Source of the DNA: DATKLX01 sp035542155 | Lineage (GTDB): Bacteria; Chloroflexota; Anaerolineae; Anaerolineales; Anaerolineaceae | Direction of reading: 5' to 3' | Assembly: GCA_035542155.1 (NCBI GenBank) | Contig: DATKLX010000096.1 | Location: 1 to 9,629 of the forward strand | DNA: 9,629 nucleotides | Shown here: positions 1 to 6,882 of the stretch, piece by piece | Layout of the letters: each line of letters begins with the position of its first letter | How positions within the stretch are numbered: position 1 is the stretch's first letter | Program-made: the position numbers and the translations under genes | Notes under the pieces: generated by a model | What the model saw: only the letters and a program-made list of their open reading frames with translations | Databases searched by the model: none | Told to the model about the DNA's origin: nothing

Positions 1-2
1 TA

Positions 3-749
3 GGCGCCATCCTGATTGCCGGTGCCTTCGGTGCCTACACCGTGCGAGCCGTTTATGCCCAAACAACCACGCCTACCCCCAACCCCTCCGCGCCAGCACC
101 CGGCAAGGGCATGCATTTCGGCTGGAAAGGTGGGTATTCAGACCAGGATCTGGCGGATGCCCTGGGAATATCCCTGGATAAGCTCCATGCCGCCTATCAG
201 ACCGCGAACGCTGAGGCGCTTAAACAGGCCGTCAGCAAGGGTCTCCTCACCCAGCAGCAGGCCGACCGCTTATCCCAGAAGCTGGATAGCCACTTCGCTG
301 GCCAGTTCGAGCGCTTTTCTGGTAGTGGGATTGATTACGATGCCCTCCTGGCCAACGCCCTGGGGATCAGCGTCGATCAGCTCAAGACAGCCTATCAGAA
401 AGCCTTCACTACCAACATCGACAATGCGGTCAAAAATGGCCGGTTGACCCAGGAACAGGCAGACAACCTGAAAGGGCGTTACGCCCTATCGAATGATACG
501 AAATTCCAGGATAGCCTCAAAGCCGCTTTCCAAGCCGCCGTCAAACAGGCTGTTGCGGATGGGATCATTACCCAGGCTCAGGCTGACCAGATCTTGAAAA
601 ACCAGACCGCCGGCGGTTTTCCTGGCTTCTTCATGCATGGCTTTGGTCCCAGGGGACGTTTTGGGCCAGGTCACGGGTTGAAAGGCGGGAACCCCGAACC
701 CAACTCGTCTCCTACCACCGCTCCCTCGTCCTCGAGTAGCGGGTTGTGA
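3..749 (+). CDS. Secreted helical-repeat protein, 5' end outside the window
   Basis: The frame is open from the left edge, so the true start lies upstream. The first visible residues are a hydrophobic run ending in VYA-Q, which looks like the end of a signal peptide cut after Ala near position 59; the protein is therefore probably exported. The mature part carries about three copies of a helical unit with the pattern LAxALGI-(S/D)xxxLxxAYQxA-(x)-AVxxGxLTQxQADxL. Copies lie near 141-290 and 330-475, with a shortened one near 510-600. The tail has a Gly/Phe-rich patch (about 610-690) and a Ser/Thr/Pro-rich end. Similar repeats occur in uncharacterised exported proteins of Actinobacteria and Chloroflexi; I know no proven function. 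GTG at 42 falls inside the signal peptide and is not a credible start. Coding is sure, function unknown. Confidence 0.8.
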   Translation, partial: GAILIAGAFGAYTVRAVYAQTTTPTPNPSAPAPGKGMHFGWKGGYSDQDLADALGISLDKLHAAYQTANAEALKQAVSKGLLTQQQADRLSQKLDSHFAGQFERFSGSGIDYDALLANALGISVDQLKTAYQKAFTTNIDNAVKNGRLTQEQADNLKGRYALSNDTKFQDSLKAAFQAAVKQAVADGIITQAQADQILKNQTAGGFPGFFMHGFGPRGRFGPGHGLKGGNPEPNSSPTTAPSSSSSGL

Positions 750-764
750 CCCAATCAAATCTCG

Positions 765-813
765 CCTGGTAGCCTTCCAGATCTGGGGGAAATGGAAGCT
801 ACCAGGCCGTTTT
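765..813 (+). terminator. Rho-independent terminator after the secreted repeat protein
   Basis: The arms CCTGGTAGC-(c)-TTCCA (765-779) and TGGAA-GCTACCAGG (793-806) pair over 14 bp with one bulged base, around a 13-nt loop. A T-rich stretch (TTTT at 810-813, more T further on) follows. It begins 15 bp after the stop codon at 749, which fits termination of that gene. Confidence 0.75.
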
Positions 814-949
814 CTCTTCCCTCGCTTTTTCTGATTCTCAGTTCTCGGCCTTTACGGTTCTCGGTTCCCTCTTTTTCCGGGTCTCGATTCTTTTTTCCAA
901 TCAGAAATCTACAATCTAAAATCTACAATCCTACCGACCCACAAACCGT
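814..949. repeat. Intergenic filler of short degenerate repeats
   Basis: This spacer holds no gene. It carries a T/C-rich stretch with the motif TTCTCGG or TTCTCAG repeated about four times (834-866). Further on is a heptamer array ATCTACA-ATCTAAA-ATCTACA-ATC (907-930). Both look like low-complexity filler rather than regulatory sites. Similar filler, with other unit lengths, occupies other spacers in this window. Confidence 0.6.
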
Positions 950-955
950 TATAAT
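950..955 (+). promoter_or_regulatory. -10 box for a possibly leaderless helicase mRNA
   Basis: A perfect TATAAT lies at 950-955. Transcription starting 7 nt after its end would begin at 962, the A of the helicase ATG. No Shine-Dalgarno sequence precedes that ATG, which agrees with a leaderless transcript. No convincing -35 box is visible at 16-18 nt upstream. Confidence 0.5.
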
Positions 956-961
956 TCTCCT

Positions 962-3900
962 ATGTTCGTCCTGCATGCTCAATGGGTCCCTTCAGCCCGC
1001 CAGCTCTTTCTGTGGACTGAGGACTCTGCGGTGGATCTGCGCAAGCCCACCGGTCGGGCGGCGGTGTTCTCCCATCCGTTCGCTGCCCATCTGGATCAGC
1101 TTTTAAAGGCGATTGCCCCGCTTCTGAAATCGCCGCTTCCGCCCATTACGGAAAAAATCCTGAAGCTGCAACTGCCGTCTACAGGCCGCCTGCCCTTTCC
1201 CTCCCCCAACCTGGTTCATGAGTGGAAAGCCTTCGAGAAATCCAAGCCGGAAGAAACCGGGCTACAGGCCTTCCGCATCCCCGCTCTCGGGTTCGCCCCC
1301 GCGGATGCCCTCGACCTGCTCAATCACCTTCCCTCCCCGGAAGAATTCCCTGCTCACCTCCTTCCCGCCGATGATCTGCGCTTCTGGCAGACTGCCGCGC
1401 GTTGGGCGCTGGAGTTACTGGCAGCTCAGCAGTACATACCTGGCCTGATCCAGGAAAGGGGGGCTTATCTCGCCCGCTGGCAGCCGCTCTGGAACCGCCC
1501 CGACGATGCCCCGCGCCTGCAGCGCCTCATCAAGGCGCTTCCCCCCGTAGCCCGCGCCAGCGTTGAGCCAGACGAGCATCCCCATCAGTTGGTGGAAAGC
1601 TTTATTGAGAGTACGATCGACGGCGCGGTGCGTGAGTGGCACGGCTCCTCCTGGCGCCGGCTGGCAACCGAGAGCGTTCCCGGTGCATGGCTGAATGCCC
1701 TGTTTTCTTCCGATCCCGAAATCCAGGCCGCCTCGTTCAGCCTGCGCTCGCTGGCCACGGCCCATAGCGCATGGCTGCGGCAGCTCCAGGCCAGCGGAAA
1801 CGCAGCTTTCCGTCTCTGCCTGCGTCTGGGCGTCCCACCTGACCCTGGCGGAGAGTGGCCGCTGGATTTCCTCCTCCAGGCCCGCGACGACCCCAGCCTG
1901 CTCATCGAGGCTGCCGACCTGTGGGATGTGGGTGGTTCCACCTTCACGTACCTCGACCGGCGCTTTGACAACCCTCAGGAACGTCTGCTCACCGCCCTGG
2001 GCTACGCCGCGAGGATATTTCCACCCCTCGAGCGCTCTCTCCGCGAGCGCCGGCCAACATCTGCCCGCCTGAGCACCCAGCAGGCTTATACCTTCCTGCG
2101 CGAAGCGGCGCCCCTGCTCTCCCAGAGCGGTTTTGGCCTGCTGTCTCCTCCCTGGTGGAATAAGCGTGGGGCGCGCCTGGGCGCGCGGCTCACTCTCGCC
2201 GCTTCCAAACCACCGGCCACTGCCAGCGGCCTTCTCAGCCGCGATAACCTGGTCGCCTTCCGCTGGGAGGTAGTCCTCGGTGGGGAAACCCTCACCCGGG
2301 AAGAGTTCGAGGCCCTGGTGCGGCTCAAGCTCCCCCTGGTCCAGGTCCGCGGGCAATGGGTCGCCCTGAACCCCGAGGAGATCGAAGCCGCGATCGCCTT
2401 CTGGAAAAAGCGCCGCACGGAGGGCGAAATGGACGCCGCCGAAGCCCTTTCCTGGACGCTGGGCGGCCCCAATGGAGACCAGGTCGAAGGTCTTCCGGTC
2501 GAAGGCGTTCAGGCCACTGGCTGGCTGGAAAACCTCGTCGACCGTCTCCACCAGGGAGAAGCGGCTCCGATTCTCCCCTGCCCGCATGGCCTCGAGGCTT
2601 CGCTACGACCTTACCAGGAGCGAGGTTTTTCCTGGCTGGCGGCCATGCGCGACTGGGGGTTGGGCGCCTGCCTGGCGGACGATATGGGACTGGGCAAAAC
2701 AATTCAGGCTATCGCCTTGCTCCTGCACGCCCGCGAGCTGGACCAGGCCCTGGCTCCTGCCCTGGTCATTTGCCCGACCTCGGTTGCCGGCAACTGGCAG
2801 CGCGAGATCCAGCGATTTGCTCCCGGCCTTTCCGTCCTGATCCATCATGGCGCGGATCGCGCGGTGGGTGAGGAGTTCCTGGCCCAGGCGCAGGAAAACG
2901 CGGTGGTCATCACCAGCTTCGGCCTCGCCCGCCGGGATGCCGGCCTGCTCGGCCAGATCCATTGGAGCGCCCTGATCGTTGACGAGGCCCAGAACATCAA
3001 GAACCCCTCCGCGCGCCAGACCCAGGCGATCCGCGGGCTGCCGGGTTCATTCCGCCTGGCGTTGACCGGCACCCCGGTCGAGAATCGCCTCTCCGAGCTC
3101 TGGTCGATCCTTAACTTCCTCAATCCCGGCTACCTGGGCTCCCAGGAGAAATTCCGCAAGGCTTATGGCCTTCCGATCGAGCGCTACCATGACCCTCATG
3201 CCACCCAACGCCTGAAATCGCTGGTCGGCCCGTTGATCCTCCGCCGGGTTAAAACCGACCGGGCGGTCATCCAGGATCTACCCGAGAAGATGGAGATGAA
3301 GGTCTTCTGCCCGCTGACCCGCGAACAGGCCACCCTCTACCAGGCCGTGGTCGACGATTCGCTGGGGGAGGTGGAGCGCCAGGAGCAGGAAGGCAGCGAT
3401 GTGGGCCGCCGCGGGGCCGTGCTGGCCGCTCTCCTGCGTCTTAAGCAAGTTTGCGACCACCCGGCCCTATATCTGGCTGCTCGCCCCGCCCGGGCTCAAA
3501 ACTCCCTGCCTGGCGCTGGAGAAGCTGCCGCTTCAGAGTTCCCCGGCCGCTCCGGCAAGCTGGATCGCCTGGCCGAGATGCTCGAAGAGGTGTTCAGCGT
3601 CGGCGAGCAGGCCCTGGTGTTCACCCAGTTCGCCTCGATGGGCGAGCTGCTGAAGACCTTTTTACAGGAAACCTTTGGGCGCGAGATCCTCTTTCTACAC
3701 GGGGGTACGCCCCGCGAGCAGCGCGAGCGGATGGTCGCCCGTTTCCAATCCGGTTCTCATGCCCCACCGGTGTTCATCCTTTCGCTCAAGGCGGGCGGCG
3801 TGGGGCTGAACCTGACTGGCGCCAACCACGTTTTCCATTTCGACCGCTGGTGGAACCCGGCCGTAGAGGACCAGGCCACCGACCGCGCCTTCCGCATCGG

Positions 3901-4093
3901 CCAGCGCCGCAACGTCCAGGTACACAAGTTTATCTGCCAGGGAACGTTGGAGGAGAACATCGACCAGATGATCACCGGTAAGAAAGAGCTTGCCGCCAGC
4001 ATCATCTCCGCCGGTGAGAACTGGCTGACCGAACTCTCCACTGCCGAGCTCCGCGACCTGCTCTCCCTCCGCCCTGAAGCAGTGGGCGAGTAA
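962..4093 (+). CDS. SNF2-family DEAD/DEAH-box helicase (YwqA/HelZ-like)
   Basis: A predicted ATP-driven DNA translocase of the bacterial SNF2 (Swi2/Snf2, superfamily 2) group, 1043 residues, near the length of Mycobacterium HelZ. The N-terminal half is the helical SNF2-associated region; its signature (FRWEVVLGG, then LVQVRGQWV) lies near residues 430-470. The motor has all expected motifs: Walker A DMGLGKT (K579), Ia (PTSVAGNW), Walker B as DEAQ (674-677), III LTGTP (701-705), IV ALVFTQF (884-890), and V/VI from SLKAGGVGLNL to DQATDRAFRIGQ (970-981). Nothing is missing or frameshifted. The ATG lacks a ribosome binding site but sits one helix-turn after TATAAT. It is followed 85 bp later by a SWIM-domain gene, a pairing seen as ywqA-ywqB in Bacillus. 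Cellular role is not established; DNA repair or nucleic-acid remodelling is usually proposed. Confidence 0.93.
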   Translation: MFVLHAQWVPSARQLFLWTEDSAVDLRKPTGRAAVFSHPFAAHLDQLLKAIAPLLKSPLPPITEKILKLQLPSTGRLPFPSPNLVHEWKAFEKSKPEETGLQAFRIPALGFAPADALDLLNHLPSPEEFPAHLLPADDLRFWQTAARWALELLAAQQYIPGLIQERGAYLARWQPLWNRPDDAPRLQRLIKALPPVARASVEPDEHPHQLVESFIESTIDGAVREWHGSSWRRLATESVPGAWLNALFSSDPEIQAASFSLRSLATAHSAWLRQLQASGNAAFRLCLRLGVPPDPGGEWPLDFLLQARDDPSLLIEAADLWDVGGSTFTYLDRRFDNPQERLLTALGYAARIFPPLERSLRERRPTSARLSTQQAYTFLREAAPLLSQSGFGLLSPPWWNKRGARLGARLTLAASKPPATASGLLSRDNLVAFRWEVVLGGETLTREEFEALVRLKLPLVQVRGQWVALNPEEIEAAIAFWKKRRTEGEMDAAEALSWTLGGPNGDQVEGLPVEGVQATGWLENLVDRLHQGEAAPILPCPHGLEASLRPYQERGFSWLAAMRDWGLGACLADDMGLGKTIQAIALLLHARELDQALAPALVICPTSVAGNWQREIQRFAPGLSVLIHHGADRAVGEEFLAQAQENAVVITSFGLARRDAGLLGQIHWSALIVDEAQNIKNPSARQTQAIRGLPGSFRLALTGTPVENRLSELWSILNFLNPGYLGSQEKFRKAYGLPIERYHDPHATQRLKSLVGPLILRRVKTDRAVIQDLPEKMEMKVFCPLTREQATLYQAVVDDSLGEVERQEQEGSDVGRRGAVLAALLRLKQVCDHPALYLAARPARAQNSLPGAGEAAASEFPGRSGKLDRLAEMLEEVFSVGEQALVFTQFASMGELLKTFLQETFGREILFLHGGTPREQRERMVARFQSGSHAPPVFILSLKAGGVGLNLTGANHVFHFDRWWNPAVEDQATDRAFRIGQRRNVQVHKFICQGTLEENIDQMITGKKELAASIISAGENWLTELSTAELRDLLSLRPEAVGE

Positions 4094-4128
4094 AATTGTG
4101 AAGTTGGACCACTCTTTTGATTAATTTC

Positions 4129-4155
4129 CTTTGTGTTCTTCGTGTTCTTTGTGGT
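4129..4155. repeat. Three 9-bp tandem repeats between helicase and SWIM genes
   Basis: Units are CTTTGTGTT, CTTCGTGTT and CTTTGTGGT. They fill most of the 85-bp spacer (4094-4178). The same kind of array is familiar from intergenic DNA of several phyla, and its minus-strand translation gives the TKNTKNTK-type peptide often mistaken for coding sequence. I see no hairpin terminator here, so co-transcription of the two genes is possible. Confidence 0.7.
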
Positions 4156-4178
4156 GAAACCTTGTAGGATATCAAAAA

Positions 4179-5099
4179 ATGCCATACTGGAGTGATGATT
4201 TTGAGCCAAGCCGGCCGCGCAAGGTAAGCGGCGGGATCAAGGCCCGCAGTCAGCGCGGCGAGATGGGCAGAAGCTGGTGGTCGGGACGCTGGCGCCAGGC
4301 CCTTGAACGCCTGACCGACCCCGGGCGGTTGAGCCGCGGGCGTAGCTATGCGCGCCAGGGCCAGGTGATCTCGATCGACGAGACTAACGGGATGATCCAC
4401 GCCAGGGTACAGGGCTCGCAACCAAAACCCTACCGCGTGACCATCCAGCTCCGCGCGCTGACCGACAGGACCTGGGAAGATGTTCTCGACGTTCTGGCCG
4501 GGGAAGCGCTCTTTGCCGCCCGGTTGCTTGCCGGTGAGATGCCCCAGGAGATCGAGCAGGCTTTCACCGCCGCCCATACCAGCCTTTTCCCGGTCACTCG
4601 CTCCGAGCTGGTCACCGCCTGCTCCTGCCCGGATATGGCCAACCCGTGCAAGCACATCGCCGCCGTCTACTACCTGCTCGGCGAGGCTTTTGACGACGAT
4701 CCCTTCCTCCTCTTCCGCCTGCGCGGGCGCACCCGCGAGCAGGTTCTCGAAGGTCTGAACGCTCGCCGCGCCGCCCAGGAGCCCGCTGGAGAGGCTGCCT
4801 CTCTCGAAGGCGAGCCTGCCGCCTTGCCCCTCAATCCGTTGGCCTTCTGGAGCCTGGTCCAGCCGCTCGAAGATTTCCCCATCGACCCACGCGAGCCGGA
4901 GACCCCTCTCGCCGTACTCCACCTGCTCGGCCAGCCGGCTTTTACTGACCTGTCCTTTCAAAATTTACTGGGGCCGATCTACCAGGCGGTGAGCAAACAG
5001 GCCGCTGACCTGGCGTTTGAAGAAATTGCATCTGGCGATTCTTCGCCTTCCCCACAACCGGCAGATAAATCTCCTGAATCCCGGGCGCAGTCGGATTGA
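4179..5099 (+). CDS. SWIM zinc-finger protein, partner of the SNF2 helicase
   Basis: A 306-residue protein with a SWIM-type zinc finger at residues 148-159: C148-S-C150, six residues, then C157-K-H159, the CxC...CxH pattern that binds zinc and is thought to contact DNA or protein. Upstream is a basic, Trp/Arg-rich start (WWSGRWRQALERL) and a region with SRGRSYARQGQV, both typical of the bacterial SWIM family found beside SNF2 helicases. Downstream comes LLGEAFDDDPFLLFRLRGR, also a family mark, then a less conserved acidic C-terminus. The start is the ATG at 4179 with a weak AGGA (4166-4169) nine bases before it. Probably acts with the helicase; the activity is not known. Homologue of Bacillus YwqB by context and motif. 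Confidence 0.88.
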   Translation: MPYWSDDFEPSRPRKVSGGIKARSQRGEMGRSWWSGRWRQALERLTDPGRLSRGRSYARQGQVISIDETNGMIHARVQGSQPKPYRVTIQLRALTDRTWEDVLDVLAGEALFAARLLAGEMPQEIEQAFTAAHTSLFPVTRSELVTACSCPDMANPCKHIAAVYYLLGEAFDDDPFLLFRLRGRTREQVLEGLNARRAAQEPAGEAASLEGEPAALPLNPLAFWSLVQPLEDFPIDPREPETPLAVLHLLGQPAFTDLSFQNLLGPIYQAVSKQAADLAFEEIASGDSSPSPQPADKSPESRAQSD

Positions 5100-5111
5100 G
5101 CAGACCGTAAA

Positions 5112-5131
5112 CATCACTGTTCATCACTGTT
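5112..5131. repeat. 10-bp tandem duplication at the convergent gene junction
   Basis: CATCACTGTT occurs twice in tandem (5112-5121 and 5122-5131). The pair bridges the 24-bp gap between the SWIM gene and the minus-strand esterase, and the second copy contains the esterase stop codon (5124-5126). It is not an inverted repeat, so it is not a terminator. Confidence 0.7.
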
Positions 5132-6131
5132 CTTTGCTGCTCTCCACCCAATGGCTCGCGTACCAACGCAGGTATTCATCGACGTGCGCATGCCAATATT
5201 CTTCATTGTGGTACCCTGGCCGGAGCACCCACGTATAGTCGACGCCAGCCTGGTCGAGGATCTTTTTGAGATCTTTCATGGAATACAGCCAGCGGTCCCC
5301 TTCGCCGTCGTCCAGGTAAATGGGCGGCATTTCCTCAGGTGGGATTGCCTTAATCCACGAAAACACCAGCGGCGCGTCGCTGGCGAAAACCACGCCGCTG
5401 TGTTCTCCCCACGCTCCAAAAGACTCCCAATGGGTCAGCCCGAGGTGGAGCGCCCAGGCGCCTCCCCGCGACAGGCCGCCGATCGCACGGTGCGCCCGGT
5501 CGGCCTGGATGCGGTAATGGGAGTCGATCCAGGGAAGGAGCTGGTCCATCACTGCCAGTCCGAAACGGTCGCCGTCCGGGTCGACCCATACCCGGTCGCG
5601 CGGCATCACGATCAGGAAAGGAGGCGCCTCGCCAGAAGCGATCAGCCGGTCCGCGACCTCATCAGCTCCCAGCCGGTCCCACTGGTCGTCGGTAGAGCTC
5701 TGCCCATGGATCAGGTAGAGGACCGGGTACCTGCGAGCAGTCTCAATATCATAGCAAGGCGGCAGGTAAACACGGAAACTCAAACCCTCCGGCATTCCCC
5801 TATAAGGCAGCGGTCCGCCGATTTCAAACCGCCCGCCGGCTGCCAGGCACGCGCTTAGATCCTGGGTCGGGGTCAGGCTGGGCTCCAGGGTTGGAGTGAC
5901 CGTTGAGCGAAGGATAGGAGTGGGAGGGAGCACAGGTGTGAAAGATGGGTCTATCTCAGGAAGAAAAGGAGTCCTGGTCGTATCAGGAGATTGGGCTACC
6001 TGTACTGTCTGTGCAAGATCCGCCTGAGTGGGCTGCCCCGCTGAGCTTCCGAGTGCGCAGCCAACCAGCAACGCCAGACATAAAATCATCCAGGCAACCA
6101 GCCGTGAACGATAAGAAATGGATAGACGCAT
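5124..6131 (-). CDS. Lipoprotein esterase, esterase-D / alpha-beta hydrolase type
   Basis: 335 residues. A lipoprotein signal peptide ends in the lipobox LVGC (residues 22-25), so Cys25 should be lipid-anchored on the outer face of the membrane. A Thr/Pro-rich stalk follows (about 51-92). The catalytic domain (about 100-328) resembles the putative esterase family (esterase D, ferric-enterobactin esterase, feruloyl esterase): RVYLPPCYD, YPVLYLIHG (oxyanion side), nucleophile elbow G-L-S221-R-G-G, probable Asp279 in DDGEGD, and His308 in GYHNEEYW. The Ser-Asp-His set is complete, so hydrolysis of an ester outside the cell is likely; the substrate cannot be told. The ATG at 6131 has AGGA (6141-6144) nine bases upstream. 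It converges with the SWIM gene and diverges from the small membrane gene at 6227. Confidence 0.9.
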   Translation of the reverse strand: MRLSISYRSRLVAWMILCLALLVGCALGSSAGQPTQADLAQTVQVAQSPDTTRTPFLPEIDPSFTPVLPPTPILRSTVTPTLEPSLTPTQDLSACLAAGGRFEIGGPLPYRGMPEGLSFRVYLPPCYDIETARRYPVLYLIHGQSSTDDQWDRLGADEVADRLIASGEAPPFLIVMPRDRVWVDPDGDRFGLAVMDQLLPWIDSHYRIQADRAHRAIGGLSRGGAWALHLGLTHWESFGAWGEHSGVVFASDAPLVFSWIKAIPPEEMPPIYLDDGEGDRWLYSMKDLKKILDQAGVDYTWVLRPGYHNEEYWHAHVDEYLRWYASHWVESSKEQ

Positions 6132-6150
6132 TGAGTTTAATCCTGCCTCG

Positions 6151-6178
6151 ATTGTAACAAATCCCTCGGGATCGTGAA
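6151..6178 (-). promoter_or_regulatory. Candidate promoter of the lipoprotein esterase
   Basis: Read on the minus strand, TACAAT (6156-6151) is a good -10 box. A weak TTCACG (6178-6173, four of six bases as consensus) lies 16 bases further upstream. Transcription would start near 6144, right at the ribosome binding site, giving a very short leader. Confidence 0.35.
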
Positions 6179-6226
6179 ACTTTTTGGCTCACCCTGCGTA
6201 TATAGGTATGTACGGAGGAAAATAAA

Positions 6227-6457
6227 ATGACTCAAGGTGATCACCACCATCAAGTTCCCTTACTCCTGTGGCCCTTCTGGGCGATTTGGAGATTGATTAT
6301 CCTGGTCGTCGAGCTGACTGGCCGCCTGGTCGGCGCAATCCTCGGGATGGTTCTCATGCTGGCTGGCATCCTGATCAGCCTCACGGTGGTTGGGGCCATC
6401 GTCGGCATACCGCTGGCCATCATCGGTTTCCTGCTGACAGTTCGCAGCATCTTCTAA
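6227..6457 (+). CDS. Small hydrophobic membrane protein
   Basis: A 76-residue protein that is almost all membrane segment. A short polar start with HHH (residues 6-8) is followed by hydrophobic stretches near residues 10-30, 32-55 and 57-73, making two or three helices rich in Gly, Ile, Leu and Val. The ATG at 6227 has a strong ribosome binding site, GGAGGA (6214-6219), seven bases upstream, which supports real translation. The gene stands alone between the divergent esterase and a hairpin terminator. I do not recognise a named family; small proteins of this kind are often stress- or envelope-related, but nothing here shows that. Confidence 0.75.
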   Translation: MTQGDHHHQVPLLLWPFWAIWRLIILVVELTGRLVGAILGMVLMLAGILISLTVVGAIVGIPLAIIGFLLTVRSIF

Positions 6458-6505
6458 GCACTTCAAGAACAATTTCAGGGGGAAATTCAAGAGAGTGAAC
6501 AATCC

Positions 6506-6547
6506 CGCCAGGGAGAAGGCAGCGTCCCTGCTTTTCCCTGGCGTTTT
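6506..6547 (+). terminator. Rho-independent terminator after the small membrane gene
   Basis: The arms CGCCAGGG (6506-6513) and CCCTGGCG (6536-6543) pair perfectly. The stem continues inward with small bulges to GCAG/CTGC, and TTTT (6544-6547) follows. It lies about 50 bp after the stop codon at 6457. Confidence 0.75.
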
Positions 6548-6574
6548 CCCAATCCGGTAAAATTGTGTTAGTAT
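6546..6574 (+). promoter_or_regulatory. Candidate promoter reading into the IS left end
   Basis: TTCCCA (6546-6551), 17 bases, then TAGTAT (6569-6574) preceded by TG at 6566-6567, an extended -10 arrangement. Transcription would begin near 6581, just outside the predicted IS left edge, and run through the non-coding left end towards the transposase. Both boxes are only partial matches. Confidence 0.3.
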
Positions 6575-6605
6575 GACACCAGGCGACCCAGGGGGACGCT
6601 CCTGA

Positions 6606-6810
6606 GTTGCCGCCGGGCGTGTTTTGGAGTACGCTCCTTTCGTTGAGCAGAACGGGGACGCGGACTCCGGGTGCGTAGCGTCAGGGTCGGCCGAGTCCAG
6701 ATTGAGAAACCAGATTGCCGGTCAGCTCGCAATAGTGTTTGGCGGCCCGTTCGCATGTTACTCAACTGGGACAGGGAATCTGCCCTGAGCCCGAATCTGT
6801 GTGTGAAACT
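6606..6810 (+). ncRNA. Candidate IS110 bridge RNA (seekRNA)
   Basis: IS110-group elements are known to transcribe a guide RNA of roughly 180 nt from the non-coding left end. It has a target-binding loop and then a donor-binding loop. Visible here: a hairpin GGGCGT/ACGCTC (6615-6620 with 6631-6636); a stem GGACTC-(c)-GG with CC-GAGTCC (6662-6670 with 6691-6698); and a strong hairpin CAGGG/CCCTG (6772-6776 with 6783-6787) extended by GGG/CCC. A longer-range pair is CAGATT (6711-6716) with AATCTG (6794-6799). Two 8-nt segments match the insertion site: 6654-6661 equals left flank 6592-6599, and 6678-6685 is the reverse complement of right flank 8155-8162. On the donor side only GGCGGC (6741-6746) matches, as the reverse complement of 6609-6614. 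Ends and fold are uncertain. Confidence 0.45.
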
Positions 6811-6882
6811 GCGACCCGAAAAAAGAGACACGCCCGGCCTTCCTGATGAGGTCCATCAGGCGCTTTGACTGGAGGTGTCTAC

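Noticed and set aside
792..1106. 104-residue plus-strand frame before the helicase
   Set aside because: It translates the terminator and the T/C-rich filler, then overlaps the helicase start in another frame.
1415..2587. 390-residue open frame on the minus strand
   Set aside because: It lies wholly inside the helicase gene, whose SNF2 motifs are unmistakable. The opposite frame stays open because of GC-rich codon bias.
4002..4961. 319-residue open frame on the minus strand
   Set aside because: It runs antisense to the SWIM gene and over the 9-bp filler repeat; its C-terminal part is a translation of that repeat. No family features.
4129..5131. Possible CRISPR array or operator sites
   Set aside because: The repeats at 4129-4155 and 5112-5131 are only 9-10 bp long, directly tandem and without spacers. 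No cas genes are present.
5151..5858. 235-residue plus-strand frame opposite the esterase
   Set aside because: The minus-strand frame has a lipobox and a full Ser-Asp-His set; this one is its shadow.
6626..6637. GGAG-TACG-CTCC mini-hairpin as a terminator
   Set aside because: Only 4 bp of stem, and it competes with the better GGGCGT/ACGCTC pairing. It is treated as part of the candidate bridge RNA region.
6865..6882. TTG at 6865 as transposase start
   Set aside because: The ribosome binding site GGAGG at 6871-6875 lies after it and serves the ATG at 6883, which also gives the normal distance to GLDLHK.
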